DNA from: an uncultured Pelagibacteraceae bacterium
Lineage (GTDB): Bacteria > Pseudomonadota > Alphaproteobacteria > Pelagibacterales > Pelagibacteraceae
Assembly: GCA_902576785.1 (NCBI GenBank)
Contig: CACGWC010000010.1
Span: 1 to 37,894, forward strand
Direction: 5' to 3'
Length of the DNA: 37,894 nucleotides
The notes under the pieces were generated by a model. That model searched no databases, was not told where the DNA came from, and saw nothing but the letters and a program-made list of their open reading frames with translations. Each line of letters opens with the position of its first letter. The first letter of the stretch is position 1. Both the position numbers and the translations under genes were made by a program. Positions 17,733 to 27,241 of the stretch are shown in pieces.

Positions 17733-19026
17733 ATATATAAAAAACATCTTGCCTAAAAGACTTTTTTATAGAGGTCTACTCATAGTTGCTGTTCCAATAG
17801 TAGTTATGCAAATAACTATCTCTTTAGTTTTTTTTGACAGTCTATGGATCAAAACTAATTCCGGAATGACAAGAGCATTGGTTTCTGAAGTCAAAACTTT
17901 TGTTGACGCTTATGATAACGATGAAACAAATAAAGATTTTATAATAATTTTATTCAAAGAACATTTGGGTTTTAATATTAAATATGAAAAAGACAAAATC
18001 TTGCCAAATAAAGTTCCAGAAAGATGGTTCAGCCCAGTAGATCGATCACTTAGGAGAGAATTAAAGAATAAAAATTTAACTTATTGGTTTGATACAACTA
18101 ACTTTAAAGAAGTTGTTGATTTAAAAATAGGGTATTCAAAAGGCTATTTTCAATTTTATATTCCAAGAGACAGACTAACTACAAGTTCAGCTAGATTATT
18201 TGGACTTTGGATAACATTACCAGCATTATTAATGATAGCAGTAGCAATAATTTTTCTAAAGAATCAAACTAGACCTATAACAAAACTTGCAGAAGCATCT
18301 GAAAGATTTGGTAGAGGAGAAGATATAGACGAATTTAGACCTTCTGGAGCACTTGAAATTCGAAAAGCTGGTTTAGAGTTTGATAAAATGAGAAAGAGAA
18401 TACTCAGACATCTAAATCAAAGATCTGAAATGTTGTCAGGTATCAGTCATGATTTGAGAACACCTTTGACAAGGATAAAACTTCAAATAGCAATGATTAA
18501 AGATAAGAGTGTTGTAGAGAAACTCTCAAGAGATGTTGATGAAATGGAAAAAATGTTAAATGAATATCTTCAATTCGCAAGATCTGGGGCAAAAGATAAA
18601 ACTGAAACATTTGATATTTCTGTTCTTCTTGAAGATATTTGTAAAAAATATGAGAAACCAAATATAAAATATTTCTTAAAAGAGAGAATTTATTTTGATG
18701 GAAGAAAGAATTTAATTAGTAGGTGTATTAATAACCTTATAGATAATTCTCTAAAATTTGCCGACAATGTTGAATTGTATCTAAAAAAAGGAAGATCAAC
18801 TATCAATATTTCAATTGAGGATGATGGTCCAGGAATACCACAGAAAGAACATCAAAATGTTTTGAAGCCATTTTATAAAATTGACAAAAGTAGATCAGAA
18901 ACAAAATCAAGTGTTGGTCTTGGCTTAGCTATATCATCAGATGTCGTAAAATCACATGGGGGAGATCTTAAATTTGATAAGTCTAGTTTAGGTGGATTAA
19001 AAGTTATTATTTCTTTGCCCGTTTAG
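17713..19026 (+). CDS. EnvZ-like sensor histidine kinase
   Basis: This membrane sensor kinase is paired with the upstream response regulator. From the ATG at 17713 it has 437 residues: a first membrane helix (about 18-41), a periplasmic loop of about 120 residues, a second helix (about 162-182), a HAMP linker, the phospho-acceptor His246 in SGISHDLRTPLTRIK, then N box (CINNLIDNSLKF), G1 (DDGPGIP) and G2 (VGLGLAIS) boxes of the ATPase domain. All catalytic boxes are intact. The signal sensed is unknown; the periplasmic loop has no domain I recognise. Its C-terminal codons overlap the convergent ubiK gene by 20 bp. Confidence 0.9.
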   Translation: MFYGLSKYIKNILPKRLFYRGLLIVAVPIVVMQITISLVFFDSLWIKTNSGMTRALVSEVKTFVDAYDNDETNKDFIIILFKEHLGFNIKYEKDKILPNKVPERWFSPVDRSLRRELKNKNLTYWFDTTNFKEVVDLKIGYSKGYFQFYIPRDRLTTSSARLFGLWITLPALLMIAVAIIFLKNQTRPITKLAEASERFGRGEDIDEFRPSGALEIRKAGLEFDKMRKRILRHLNQRSEMLSGISHDLRTPLTRIKLQIAMIKDKSVVEKLSRDVDEMEKMLNEYLQFARSGAKDKTETFDISVLLEDICKKYEKPNIKYFLKERIYFDGRKNLISRCINNLIDNSLKFADNVELYLKKGRSTINISIEDDGPGIPQKEHQNVLKPFYKIDKSRSETKSSVGLGLAISSDVVKSHGGDLKFDKSSLGGLKVIISLPV

Positions 19027-19249
19027 TTTTTTTTTTTATTTTTTTTTCAGCAATTTTTTTTTCTAATTTTTCAATTCTTTTATTTAATATATCGATTTCA
19101 TCTTTACTTACTAAATTCATTTTAAGGATAATTTCTTCTTTTTTTGATCGTAAAATATTCACAACCTCGTCACTAAAATCTTTGTAATTTACGAGTCCTT
19201 CTTCCAGGAACTTTGCAAATTTATCAAATACGAATCTTGATTTTGACAT
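19007..19249 (-). CDS. ubiK: UbiK-family (BMFP/YqiC) ubiquinone biosynthesis accessory factor
   Basis: This is an 80-residue helical protein: an N-terminal amphipathic part (FDKFAKFLEEGLVNYKDF), then LVSKDEIDILNKRIEKLEKK, a C-terminal coiled coil. The LVxxDEFD-like step before the coiled coil is the BMFP signature. UbiK helps assemble the aerobic ubiquinone-biosynthesis complex in E. coli. The tail is nearly all lysine and overlaps the histidine kinase gene by 20 bp. It is divergent from lgt across a 48-bp gap, a neighbourhood I associate with alphaproteobacterial UbiK. Length and pattern fit, but small coiled-coil proteins are easy to misname. Confidence 0.75.
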   Translation of the reverse strand: MSKSRFVFDKFAKFLEEGLVNYKDFSDEVVNILRSKKEEIILKMNLVSKDEIDILNKRIEKLEKKIAEKKIKKKTKRAKK

Positions 19250-19258
19250 AATAATTTC

Positions 19259-19286
19259 TTATCAAAGTTTAAGTAATATTTATAAT
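19259..19286 (+). promoter_or_regulatory. Weak candidate promoter of lgt operon
   Basis: A perfect TATAAT (19281-19286) is 16 nt after TTATCA (19259-19264, four of six -35 bases). The start codon of lgt at 19298 lies 11 nt beyond the -10, implying a leader of only about 5 nt. Confidence 0.3.
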
Positions 19287-19297
19287 ATTACAATTAA

Positions 19298-20074
19298 ATG
19301 TTTATTAATAATTTTGACCCAGTCGCTTTTGAGATCTTTTCATTAGAAATTAGATGGTATTCTTTGTCTTATATAATTGGCTTAGTATTTGGTTGGTATT
19401 ATGCAAAGAACAAACTAATTAAAGATAGTACTCAAAAGGAATATTTCGACGATTATATAACTTATTTGATCATAAGTATCATTATTGGTGGAAGACTTGG
19501 ATATGTAATTATTTATGATCCAATTTATTTTATTAGTAATCCAATTGAGATTATTAAAATTTGGCAAGGTGGCATGTCTTTTCACGGTGCACTAGTTGGA
19601 ATTATTATTGGAACTTATTTTTTCTGCAAAAATAAAAATCAAAATATTTTTAATTATTTAGATGTGGTTGCTGTTTGTTCTCCTATAGGAATTTTTTTAG
19701 GAAGAATTTCAAATTTTATAAACTCAGAACTTTATGGCATAGAAACAAATGTGCCATGGTCAGTAAAGTTTATAAAAATTGATGATTTAAATCGACATCC
19801 ATCGCAAATTTATGAGGCAATATTTGAGGGAGTTGTTCTATTTATTATTTTAAGTATGTTGTTTAATAGATTTAGGAACATACCTGGGATTATTTCGGGA
19901 TATTTTTTAATTTTATACTCATTTTTTAGATTTGTAATCGAGTTTTTTAGAGAACCAGATCAACAGCTAGGTTATTTATTTTTCAACTTGAGTATGGGGC
20001 AAATAATAAGTTGTATAGCACTAACCTGTGGATTAATTATCGTCTATTATAAAAATGCTAATAGGACACAATAA
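19298..20074 (+). CDS. lgt: Prolipoprotein diacylglyceryl transferase
   Basis: Lgt transfers the diacylglyceryl group from phosphatidylglycerol to the lipobox cysteine of prolipoproteins in the inner membrane. The 258 residues form about seven hydrophobic helices. The conserved GGMSFHGALVG block has His96 (E. coli His103), and the Lgt signature GRISNFINSELYG has Arg136 and Asn139. HPSQIYEA and a C-terminal FRFVIEFFREPD are also typical. It heads a tight run of genes: the next gene overlaps by 20 bp. The gene supplying phosphatidylglycerol, pgsA, is in the same window. Confidence 0.96.
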   Translation: MFINNFDPVAFEIFSLEIRWYSLSYIIGLVFGWYYAKNKLIKDSTQKEYFDDYITYLIISIIIGGRLGYVIIYDPIYFISNPIEIIKIWQGGMSFHGALVGIIIGTYFFCKNKNQNIFNYLDVVAVCSPIGIFLGRISNFINSELYGIETNVPWSVKFIKIDDLNRHPSQIYEAIFEGVVLFIILSMLFNRFRNIPGIISGYFLILYSFFRFVIEFFREPDQQLGYLFFNLSMGQIISCIALTCGLIIVYYKNANRTQ

Positions 20075-21095
20075 AAAAATCTCATTGGATAGATTTATTT
20101 ACAAATCTTTGTATGACAAAGATAATGGTTATTATATTAAAAAAAATCCTTTCGGAAAAAAAGGTGACTTCATAACATCTCCTAATATCTCTGTTCTTTT
20201 TTCGGAAATGATATCTATTTGGTTAATTTCATTTTGGGAGAATTTAAAAAAACCAAAAAAAATAAATATTGTAGAGCTGGGTGCAGGTAATGGTGAGATG
20301 ATGTCACAAATTATAAAAACTTTAAATAATTTTAGTGAAATTAGTTTATCTGCTAATTTCTTAATTTTAGAAAAAAGTCCAATACTGATAAAAATTCAGA
20401 AAAGTAAAGTAGATAAGAAAAAAGCAAGTTGGATTAGAAATTTAAAAGAAATTCCAAAGGCTCCAACTATATTCTTGGCTAATGAATTTTTTGATGCATT
20501 TCCTATCAAGCAGTTTTTAAAGAAAAGCAATAATTGGTATGAAAAATATGTAGCATACAAAAAAAATAAGTTTGAAGTTTGTGATCAAAAAGTGTCGTCA
20601 AAAATAATTGAGAAATATTTAGGTAAGGATATAAAAAAAGAAAAATTTGTTGAATATTCACCTTCAGCAATGAAATTTGTTAACGAAATAGGGAATTTTA
20701 TTTTTAAAAATAATGGTGGTTTATTAATGATAGACTATGGCTTTACCAGTGGAAAAATGAAAAATACTTTGCAAAGTGTTGAGAAGCATAGAAAAATTAG
20801 TTTTTTAGAAAATCCCTATAATTCAGATATTACTCATTTAATAAATTTTAAAATGTACGAGAAAGAGTTTGCAAATTCTAATTTGAAATCTTTAGTAACA
20901 ACCCAAGGTAATTTCTTAATGAAATTAGGAATATTAAAAAGAGCTGAGATTATAAGTAAAAATTTACAATTTAGTAAGAAAGCTGACATATTTTATAGAA
21001 TAAAAAGATTAATTGATGCAAAATATATGGGCTCTTTGTTTAAAGTATTATTTGTAAGCAAATCCAAAAATAATTTTAATTTGGGTTTTAAGTGA
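20055..21095 (+). CDS. MidA/NDUFAF7-family SAM-dependent methyltransferase
   Basis: This 346-residue class I methyltransferase belongs to the family of mitochondrial NDUFAF7/MidA, which in eukaryotes methylates an arginine of a complex I subunit. The signature GDFITSPNISVLFSEMISIW (about 37-56), SAM-binding VELGAGNGEMM (73-83) and FLANEFFDAFPIKQF are present. The bacterial target is not established, though a complex I subunit is a reasonable guess. It overlaps lgt by 20 bp and pgeF by 4 bp (GTGA). Order lgt-midA-pgeF is familiar from alphaproteobacteria. Confidence 0.88.
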   Translation: MLIGHNKKISLDRFIYKSLYDKDNGYYIKKNPFGKKGDFITSPNISVLFSEMISIWLISFWENLKKPKKINIVELGAGNGEMMSQIIKTLNNFSEISLSANFLILEKSPILIKIQKSKVDKKKASWIRNLKEIPKAPTIFLANEFFDAFPIKQFLKKSNNWYEKYVAYKKNKFEVCDQKVSSKIIEKYLGKDIKKEKFVEYSPSAMKFVNEIGNFIFKNNGGLLMIDYGFTSGKMKNTLQSVEKHRKISFLENPYNSDITHLINFKMYEKEFANSNLKSLVTTQGNFLMKLGILKRAEIISKNLQFSKKADIFYRIKRLIDAKYMGSLFKVLFVSKSKNNFNLGFK

Positions 21096-21844
21096 TTAAG
21101 TCAAAGATTTTTAGAGATCAAAAATCCATTTCACATTATTTTTTTAATAGATTGGGTGGCACCTCAAAAGGAATCTACAAAAGTTTAAATTGTGGAAAAG
21201 GTTCAAAAGATAAAATTTCTAATATAAGTAAAAATTTAAAAATAGTTTCAAAAAAAATAGGCTGCACAAGTAGAAATCTAGTTTCTCTTAATCAAATTCA
21301 CAGTAACAAAGTTTACAAAATAAGTGGTATTCCAAAAAAAAGATTGACTGGAGACGCGATGATTACAAATAAGCGAAATATTGCGATTAGTATACTCACT
21401 GCAGATTGTGCACCAATTCTAATTATAGAAAAAAAGCAAAAATTTGTTGGTGCAATACATGCTGGGTGGAAAGGTGCTTTTAAAGGAATAGTAAAAAAAA
21501 CAATCCAACTTTTAAAAAAAAATGGATGCTCAGAGAAAGATATGATTGCTTGCATTGGGCCATGTATAAAAAAAAATAACTACGAAGTAAAAAATGATTT
21601 TTTTAAATTGTTTAATGATAAGAATAAAAAAAATATGAATTTCTTCACATTTAAAAAGAAAAAAATTTATTTTGATTTAAGCGAATATATAAAATCTCAA
21701 TTTTATGAAAATGGAGTTAAAAAAATAGATATAATAAGGAAAGATACCTACGCTCTAGAAAATAACTTTTTTAGTTCTAGGAGATCAAAAAAAAATAAGC
21801 ATAACGATTATGGTAGAAATATATCTGCAATTATGATTAAATAG
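21092..21844 (+). CDS. pgeF: Multicopper-oxidase-like (laccase-domain) purine nucleoside phosphorylase/peptidoglycan editing factor
   Basis: This 250-residue YfiH/PgeF-family protein has zinc-binding-type residues in NQIHSNKVY, TADCAPILI and IHAGWKG, plus ACIGPCIKKNNYEV, all standard for the family. Members act on purine nucleosides and, in E. coli, prevent misincorporation of serine into peptidoglycan precursors. Translation starts at a GTG whose bases overlap the TGA of the methyltransferase gene (GTGA), and no better ATG exists upstream. prs follows after 10 bp. Confidence 0.9.
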   Translation: MIKSKIFRDQKSISHYFFNRLGGTSKGIYKSLNCGKGSKDKISNISKNLKIVSKKIGCTSRNLVSLNQIHSNKVYKISGIPKKRLTGDAMITNKRNIAISILTADCAPILIIEKKQKFVGAIHAGWKGAFKGIVKKTIQLLKKNGCSEKDMIACIGPCIKKNNYEVKNDFFKLFNDKNKKNMNFFTFKKKKIYFDLSEYIKSQFYENGVKKIDIIRKDTYALENNFFSSRRSKKNKHNDYGRNISAIMIK

Positions 21845-21854
21845 GTTATCTCGG

Positions 21855-22787
21855 ATGAAAATTCTCACAGGAAACAGTAATAAACATCTTAGTCAAAAAA
21901 TATCTAAATTTTTAAAAAATAGACTAGTAAATTCAAATATAAGAAAATTTGCAGACGGAGAAATCTATATCGAAATAAATGAGAATATTAGAGGCAATAG
22001 TATTTTTTTAATTCAATCCGTTTCATCTCCTGCAAATGACAATTTAATGGAATTACTACTATCGATTGATGCTTTAAAAAGATCATCGGCCAAAAACATA
22101 ACTGCAGTGATCCCATATTTTGGATATGCAAGACAAGATAGAAAGGTGGTTCCTAGAACATCTATATCTGCAAAACTTGTATCTAATCTTATTGCAAAGG
22201 CAGGTGCAGATAGAGTCGTTACAGTTGATTTACATTCTGGACAAATTCAAGGATTTTTTGATATTCCTGTAGATAACTTATTTGCAACTCCAATATTTGC
22301 TAGACATATAAAAAAGAAATTAAAAAAAAATAATATAATCTGTGTTGCTCCAGATGTCGGTGGCACCGCAAGAGCAAGGGCTTTAGGAAAATTGTTAAAT
22401 GTGGATTTAGCAATAGTAGACAAAAGAAGACCTGCTCCTGGAAAGTCAGAAGTAATGAATGTAATTGGAAATGTGAAAAATAAAACTTGCATATTAGTTG
22501 ATGATATAATCGACTCTGGTGGAACAATTGTAAATGCAGCTTCTGAATTAAAAAAAAGAGGAGCTAAAGATGTTCATGTGTATGTAACACATGGTGTATT
22601 AAGTGGTAATGCTGTTGAAAAAATTAAGAAATCTTCGATAAAAAATTTAGTTGTTACTGATACAATAGATAATTCAATGAAAGTTAAAAAAGCTAAGAAT
22701 ATTGAGGTATTAACAATCTCTAATTTGGTTGGAGAAGCTATTAAAAGAATATCAAATTCTACCTCAGTTTCAGATCTATTTAAATAA
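21855..22787 (+). CDS. prs: Ribose-phosphate pyrophosphokinase (PRPP synthetase)
   Basis: This enzyme makes PRPP from ribose 5-phosphate and ATP for purine, pyrimidine, histidine and tryptophan synthesis. The 310 residues include the ATP/metal motif DLHSGQIQGFFDIPVDNL, the flexible-loop region DKRRPAPGKSEV and the PRPP-binding motif VDDIIDSGGT. The length is that of class I enzymes. It sits in the widely conserved order prs-rplY-pth-ychF. The 10-bp upstream gap shows no clear Shine-Dalgarno sequence. Confidence 0.97.
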   Translation: MKILTGNSNKHLSQKISKFLKNRLVNSNIRKFADGEIYIEINENIRGNSIFLIQSVSSPANDNLMELLLSIDALKRSSAKNITAVIPYFGYARQDRKVVPRTSISAKLVSNLIAKAGADRVVTVDLHSGQIQGFFDIPVDNLFATPIFARHIKKKLKKNNIICVAPDVGGTARARALGKLLNVDLAIVDKRRPAPGKSEVMNVIGNVKNKTCILVDDIIDSGGTIVNAASELKKRGAKDVHVYVTHGVLSGNAVEKIKKSSIKNLVVTDTIDNSMKVKKAKNIEVLTISNLVGEAIKRISNSTSVSDLFK

Positions 22788-22832
22788 TTTACTTGTAAAA
22801 TTTAGTTTCATAAGTTAAAAACCCGACACTTT

Positions 22833-23549
22833 ATGAGTTTATTAGCAGCCACAATAAGAGAAACAAAAACTAAGGGTGAAGTAAAATCTCTTAGAAATAA
22901 AGGTATGGTTCCAGGAATAATTTATGGAGGAGAGGAGCCAAATCAAAAAATCTCTGTCTCTGTTAAAGAAGTAAAAAATTTATTAAATAAAGAAAATATT
23001 TTATCAAATATAATTTCAATTAATATTGATGGGAAAGAACAAAAAGTTTTACCAAGAGTTATTGATTTTGATACAGTTACAGATGAGCCTATACATTTAG
23101 ATTTTTTAAGAATTGTTAAAGGTGCAAAAGTAATTTTAGAAATCCCAGTTAAGTTTATAAACCATGAATTATCACCAGGATTAAAAAGAGGTGGAGTTTT
23201 GAATATAGTAAGACGAAAAGTTGAATTAAGATGTCCTACAGAAAACATACCAACAGAGTTAGTTGTAGATTTAAATAACTTAGATATTGGAGCAAGTATT
23301 AAAATATCTTTTATAAATTTACCTGAAAATGTAACACCTACAATTCAAGGAAGAGACTTTGTAATAGCAACCGTCGCAGCACCAACAGTTGTTAAAGAGC
23401 CTGAAAAACCAGCAGAAGCTGAGGGAGAAGGTGGAGAAGCTGCAGAGGCAGCTGCGGATGGAGATGCTAAACCTGAAGAAGGTGCAGAAAAAGCTGCAGA
23501 TGGCGATAAAGGAAAAGAAGAAGGAAAAGCTTCAGCAGAGAAAAAATAA
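22833..23549 (+). CDS. rplY: 50S ribosomal protein L25/general stress protein Ctc
   Basis: This 5S rRNA-binding ribosomal protein has the N-terminal L25 domain (about 1-95, with GMVPGIIYGG and DFDTVTDEPIHLDFLR) and the C-terminal TL5/Ctc beta domain (about 96-185). The last 50 or so residues are a low-complexity tail rich in Glu, Ala, Gly and Lys (residues about 188-238), encoded by DNA visibly richer in G+C than its surroundings. Long Ctc-type L25 with a charged tail is usual in alphaproteobacteria. It has a 45-bp gap upstream and is followed after 28 bp by pth. Confidence 0.96.
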   Translation: MSLLAATIRETKTKGEVKSLRNKGMVPGIIYGGEEPNQKISVSVKEVKNLLNKENILSNIISINIDGKEQKVLPRVIDFDTVTDEPIHLDFLRIVKGAKVILEIPVKFINHELSPGLKRGGVLNIVRRKVELRCPTENIPTELVVDLNNLDIGASIKISFINLPENVTPTIQGRDFVIATVAAPTVVKEPEKPAEAEGEGGEAAEAAADGDAKPEEGAEKAADGDKGKEEGKASAEKK

Positions 23550-23577
23550 TAATCTGTGAAAATAATAATAAAATAAA

Positions 23578-24138
23578 ATGTTGTTACTCGTAGGTTTGGG
23601 CAATCCAACCCCAAACAGTCATAATAATAGACATAATATAGGTTTTAAAGTTGTAGATGCGATAAATCAAAAATTTGGCCTTTCAAAGCAAAAGCCAAAA
23701 TTTAAGGGTTTACTTACAACAGGTAATATCGGGGAAAAGAAAATTTATGCTATCAAACCTCTGACTTTCATGAACAACTCAGGAATATGTATCAGAGAAT
23801 TGCTTGAATATTTCAAAATAGATGCAGAGGATGTAATTGTTTTTCATGATGATCTAGATGTAGAATTTGGAAAAATAAAGGCAAAATTTGGTGGATCAAG
23901 TGCAGGTCACAATGGAGTTGCTTCAATAGATAAATTTATTGGAAAAGACTATTCAAGAGTGAGGATTGGGATTGGAAAGCCAGAGAATAAAATGTCTGTA
24001 TCAGACTTTGTTTTAAATGATTTTTCAGATGATGAACAAGAACACTTAGAAAAAATTACTCACAATATAATAGACTCTATTGCTATTTTGATAGATAAAA
24101 AATTAGATTTATTCTCAAGTAAAGTTAACAATAATTAA
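23578..24138 (+). CDS. pth: Peptidyl-tRNA hydrolase
   Basis: Pth releases peptidyl-tRNAs that drop off ribosomes. The 186 residues include the conserved GLGNPTPNSHNNRHNIGF (6-23) with catalytic His19, the PLTFMNNSG block and HDDLDVEFGKIKAKFGGSSA with the conserved Asp near 92, followed by GHNG and FVLNDF. All functional residues are present. ychF starts at the very next base after its stop. Confidence 0.97.
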   Translation: MLLLVGLGNPTPNSHNNRHNIGFKVVDAINQKFGLSKQKPKFKGLLTTGNIGEKKIYAIKPLTFMNNSGICIRELLEYFKIDAEDVIVFHDDLDVEFGKIKAKFGGSSAGHNGVASIDKFIGKDYSRVRIGIGKPENKMSVSDFVLNDFSDDEQEHLEKITHNIIDSIAILIDKKLDLFSSKVNNN

Positions 24139-25212
24139 ATGGGTTTTAAGTGTGGTATAGTTGGTTTGCCAAATGTTGGTAAATCTACTTTATTTAATGC
24201 ACTTACAAATTCAAGTAAAGCCCAAGCAGCAAATTTTCCTTTCTGTACGATAGATCCAAATATAGGCGTAGTTCCTGTACCAGATTATAGGTTAGATGAA
24301 TTGGTTAAAATTTCAAATTCTAAAAAAAAAATAAATACTACAATATCTTTTGTTGATATAGCAGGATTAGTCGAAGGAGCCTCTAAAGGTGAAGGATTGG
24401 GTAATAAATTCTTATCCCATATAAGAGAAGTAGATGCTGTTATTCATTTAATTAGATGTTTTGATTCTGATGATATTCAAAATGTAAATCCATCAGTTGA
24501 TCCTATTAGAGATTTAGAAATAATTGAAACGGAAATGTCTTTAGCGGATTTGGAATCTATTCAAAAAAGACTAGATAAGAAAAATAAAAAAAATAATGAC
24601 GAAAATCAAAACCAAATTCTAGAAAGGGCTCAGAATTTAATTAATGATAACGATGATATAAATAAATTATACGAAGAATTTGATAAAAAGGATGTTAAAT
24701 TGTCAGGATTATTGTCAATAAAGCCTAAATTGTATGTTTGTAATGTTGATGAAAATAGCATTGATAAAGGCAACGATTATACAAAAAGTTTTATTGAAAA
24801 ATATGGTTCTAAAAACACTCTAACTATTTCAGCTGAAATAGAAAATCAATTAAATGAACTAGAAAATGAAGAAAGAAAAAACTATATGAAAATGATCAAC
24901 GTAGATGATACTGGATTAAATTTATTGATCAAAAAAGGATATGACCTTTTGTCTTTAGAGACTTTTTTTACTTCAGGAGTTGAGGAGACAAGGGCTTGGA
25001 CAATTAACAAAAATTGCATGGCGCCTCAAGCAGCAGGTATAATTCATACAGATTTTGAAAAAGGTTTTATAAGAGCAGAAACTGTGTCTTATCAAGATTT
25101 CGTTGGTAGTGGCGGTTGGTTAAAATCAAGAGAAAACGGCAAAATGAGATTAGAAGGTAAAGATTATATCGTTAAAGATGGGGATGTTCTAAACTTTAGG
25201 TTCAACACGTGA
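24139..25212 (+). CDS. ychF: Redox-regulated ATPase YchF (OLA1 family)
   Basis: This 357-residue Obg-related P-loop ATPase binds the ribosome. The P-loop is GLPNVGKS (9-16), switch II is DIAGLVEGASKGEGLGNKF, and the base-specificity position reads NVDE rather than the GTPase NKxD, as expected for this ATP-preferring family. The C-terminal TGS domain includes YDLLSLETFFTSG and ARAWTI-like sequence with IHTDFEKGFIRAE. It directly abuts pth, and its last 24 bp overlap the convergent petC gene. Confidence 0.97.
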   Translation: MGFKCGIVGLPNVGKSTLFNALTNSSKAQAANFPFCTIDPNIGVVPVPDYRLDELVKISNSKKKINTTISFVDIAGLVEGASKGEGLGNKFLSHIREVDAVIHLIRCFDSDDIQNVNPSVDPIRDLEIIETEMSLADLESIQKRLDKKNKKNNDENQNQILERAQNLINDNDDINKLYEEFDKKDVKLSGLLSIKPKLYVCNVDENSIDKGNDYTKSFIEKYGSKNTLTISAEIENQLNELENEERKNYMKMINVDDTGLNLLIKKGYDLLSLETFFTSGVEETRAWTINKNCMAPQAAGIIHTDFEKGFIRAETVSYQDFVGSGGWLKSRENGKMRLEGKDYIVKDGDVLNFRFNT

Positions 25213-25971
25213 CCATATCTTTTTCATTGTAAAATAAACTAATACAGTCAATATTATCAAATAAGCTATAACTCTAAATCCTGTTTTATGTCTTTGCTCT
25301 AAATGTGGTTCTGCTGACCACATCAGAAAATTTGTAACATCTTTAGACATTTGCTCAGCTGTAGCTTTTGTTCCATCTGTATATTCAATTAAATCATCGG
25401 ATAAAGGAGCTGGCATTTTAATTTTATTACCATACATATACTTATTATAATAAACACCATCATCAAGTTCTACACCCTCTGGTGGTTCAGAATATCCTAA
25501 CAATAAGGAATAAATATAATCTGCACCGCCTTTTCTTGCCTTAACTAGTACAGACATATCTGGTGGATAAGCACCCCCATTAGCAGCTTTAGCTTCTTGC
25601 TCATTAGCATATGGCATCACAAATTTATCAGATAATTTGGCTGGTCTTACAAACATTTCTCCAGTGCTGTCCGGACCATCTGTTACTTCAAAACTTGCAG
25701 CTATTGCTTTGGCCTCTGCTTCAGAAAATTCTGGTCCACCCTTTTCTGCTAAATTTCTATAGGTTAAATATTTCATAGAATGGCAAGATGCACATACTTC
25801 TGTATATACTTGATATCCCCTTTGTAATGATGATCTATCAAATTTTCCAAATAGACCTTTGAAAGTCCATTTAGTCTCTAAAAAGGGAGGTGATTTTTCA
25901 GCAGAGTTAGATGAATTTATTACTATAACTGAGAATATTAATACAAAAAAAATATTTTTTAACTTTCTCAC
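25189..25971 (-). CDS. petC: Cytochrome c1, bc1 complex
   Basis: Cytochrome c1 takes electrons from the Rieske protein and hands them to soluble or membrane cytochrome c. The 260-residue precursor has a signal peptide (about 1-23, ending in NSA), the covalent heme site CASCH (Cys60, Cys63, His64), an axial methionine in the NKIKMPAPL segment and a C-terminal membrane anchor (about 232-250) followed by basic residues. It is a separate gene, not fused to cytochrome b. It is last in petABC, overlapping petB by 4 bp, and its end overlaps ychF by 24 bp. Confidence 0.96.
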   Translation of the reverse strand: MRKLKNIFFVLIFSVIVINSSNSAEKSPPFLETKWTFKGLFGKFDRSSLQRGYQVYTEVCASCHSMKYLTYRNLAEKGGPEFSEAEAKAIAASFEVTDGPDSTGEMFVRPAKLSDKFVMPYANEQEAKAANGGAYPPDMSVLVKARKGGADYIYSLLLGYSEPPEGVELDDGVYYNKYMYGNKIKMPAPLSDDLIEYTDGTKATAEQMSKDVTNFLMWSAEPHLEQRHKTGFRVIAYLIILTVLVYFTMKKIWSRVEPKV

Positions 25972-27239
25972 TTTATTGATTTTTCTATTTTTTCATCACT
26001 CCTTGCTGCAGCTAAATTTGGCGAGCCTCCTAAAACTGGCTCTGTAATACTCAAAGGCAGCGGGGTAGTTTTTTCTTTCCATCCTAAAACTGGAAGAATA
26101 ATTAAAAAATGCGCAAAGTAATACGCTGTAGCAACTCTTGCTATTAACAAGTACAATCCTTCGGCTGGCATCGCCCCGACATATCCTAGAATTAAAACAT
26201 CAGCTACCAAGATCCAGTAGAACTGTCTAAATAACGGTCTGAAAACCGCTGATCTAACTTTTGACGTATCCAACCATGGTAAAGCAGCTAAAATTAAAAT
26301 AGCTGATAACATTGCAACAACACCCATAAGTTTATCAGGAACAGATCTTAAGATAGCATAGAAAGGTAATAAGTACCACTCAGGAACTATATGAGCGGGA
26401 GTAACAAGTGGATCCGCCTCGATATAATTATCAGCATGTCCTAAAATATTTGGCTGATAAAATACAAACAACGCAAAAACAATACAAAACATTAATAACG
26501 CAAAAGCATCTTTAATTACGATGTATGGATGAAACGGAACTGTATCTTTAGAAGGTTTTTTAATATCAATACCAACTGGATTGTTATTTCCAGGAACATG
26601 TAATGCCCATATGTGAAGTACTACAAGCCCTAATATTAAAAATGGTATCAAGTAATGAAGAGTAAAAAATCTTGTTAGAGTTGGATTATCAACTGAGTAA
26701 CCACCCCATAACCAAGTTGTTATACTCTCTCCCACAAGTGGAATTGCACTAAATAAATTCGTTATTACTGTTGCTCCCCAAAAACTCATTTGTCCCCAAG
26801 GAAGAACATATCCCATAAAAGCAGCTGCCATCATCAGAAGATAAATTATAATTCCAAGTATCCAAATTATTTCTCTAGGAGATTTATATGATCCATAAAA
26901 TAAAGATCTAAAAATATGAATATAAACTGCTAGGAAAAACATGGAAGCACCATTTGCATGAACATATCTTAACAACCATCCATAATTCACATCTCTCATT
27001 ATATGTTCAACACTGCTGAATGCCATATCTGCATGAGCAATGTAGTGCATAGCCAAAACTAATCCTGTAACTATTTGGGTAATTAAACAAAAAGTTAATA
27101 TTCCACCAAAAGTCCACCAGTAATTTAAATTTTTTGGTGTAGGGTAATCTGTTAAGTGATTTGCCAATGTAAGCAAAGGCAGTCTATCATTAAACCATTT
27201 ACCAAATTTTGAACTAGGTGTGTATTCGTGATCACTCAT
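25968..27239 (-). CDS. petB: Cytochrome b, bc1 complex
   Basis: This integral membrane subunit carries the quinol-oxidising and quinone-reducing sites. Its 423 residues include four heme-ligand histidines in two pairs 14 apart, His94/His108 and His195/His209, the cd-helix region [17 protein letters not shown] and the quinol-site motif PEWY (286-289). Around eight membrane helices are expected and visible, and the length is typical of full-length alphaproteobacterial cytochrome b. It lies 2 bp downstream of petA and overlaps petC by 4 bp. Confidence 0.98.
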   Translation of the reverse strand: MSDHEYTPSSKFGKWFNDRLPLLTLANHLTDYPTPKNLNYWWTFGGILTFCLITQIVTGLVLAMHYIAHADMAFSSVEHIMRDVNYGWLLRYVHANGASMFFLAVYIHIFRSLFYGSYKSPREIIWILGIIIYLLMMAAAFMGYVLPWGQMSFWGATVITNLFSAIPLVGESITTWLWGGYSVDNPTLTRFFTLHYLIPFLILGLVVLHIWALHVPGNNNPVGIDIKKPSKDTVPFHPYIVIKDAFALLMFCIVFALFVFYQPNILGHADNYIEADPLVTPAHIVPEWYLLPFYAILRSVPDKLMGVVAMLSAILILAALPWLDTSKVRSAVFRPLFRQFYWILVADVLILGYVGAMPAEGLYLLIARVATAYYFAHFLIILPVLGWKEKTTPLPLSITEPVLGGSPNLAAARSDEKIEKSIK

Positions 27240-27241
27240 AT

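Noticed and set aside
19027..19061. Long T runs right after the histidine kinase stop, suggestive of a terminator U tract.
   Set aside because: There is no stem before the T run, and the runs are the antisense of the lysine-rich tail of UbiK.
22788..22832. Imperfect repeat ACTTGTAAA/TTTCATAAGT before rplY, considered as an L25 leader element.
   Set aside because: The pairing has mismatches and an A+T-rich stem; it is not a convincing structure.
23345..23614. Open frame on the minus strand opposite the L25 tail (Ser/Pro/Ala-rich).
   Set aside because: It is the antisense of a low-complexity Glu/Ala tail and has no family features; a compositional shadow.
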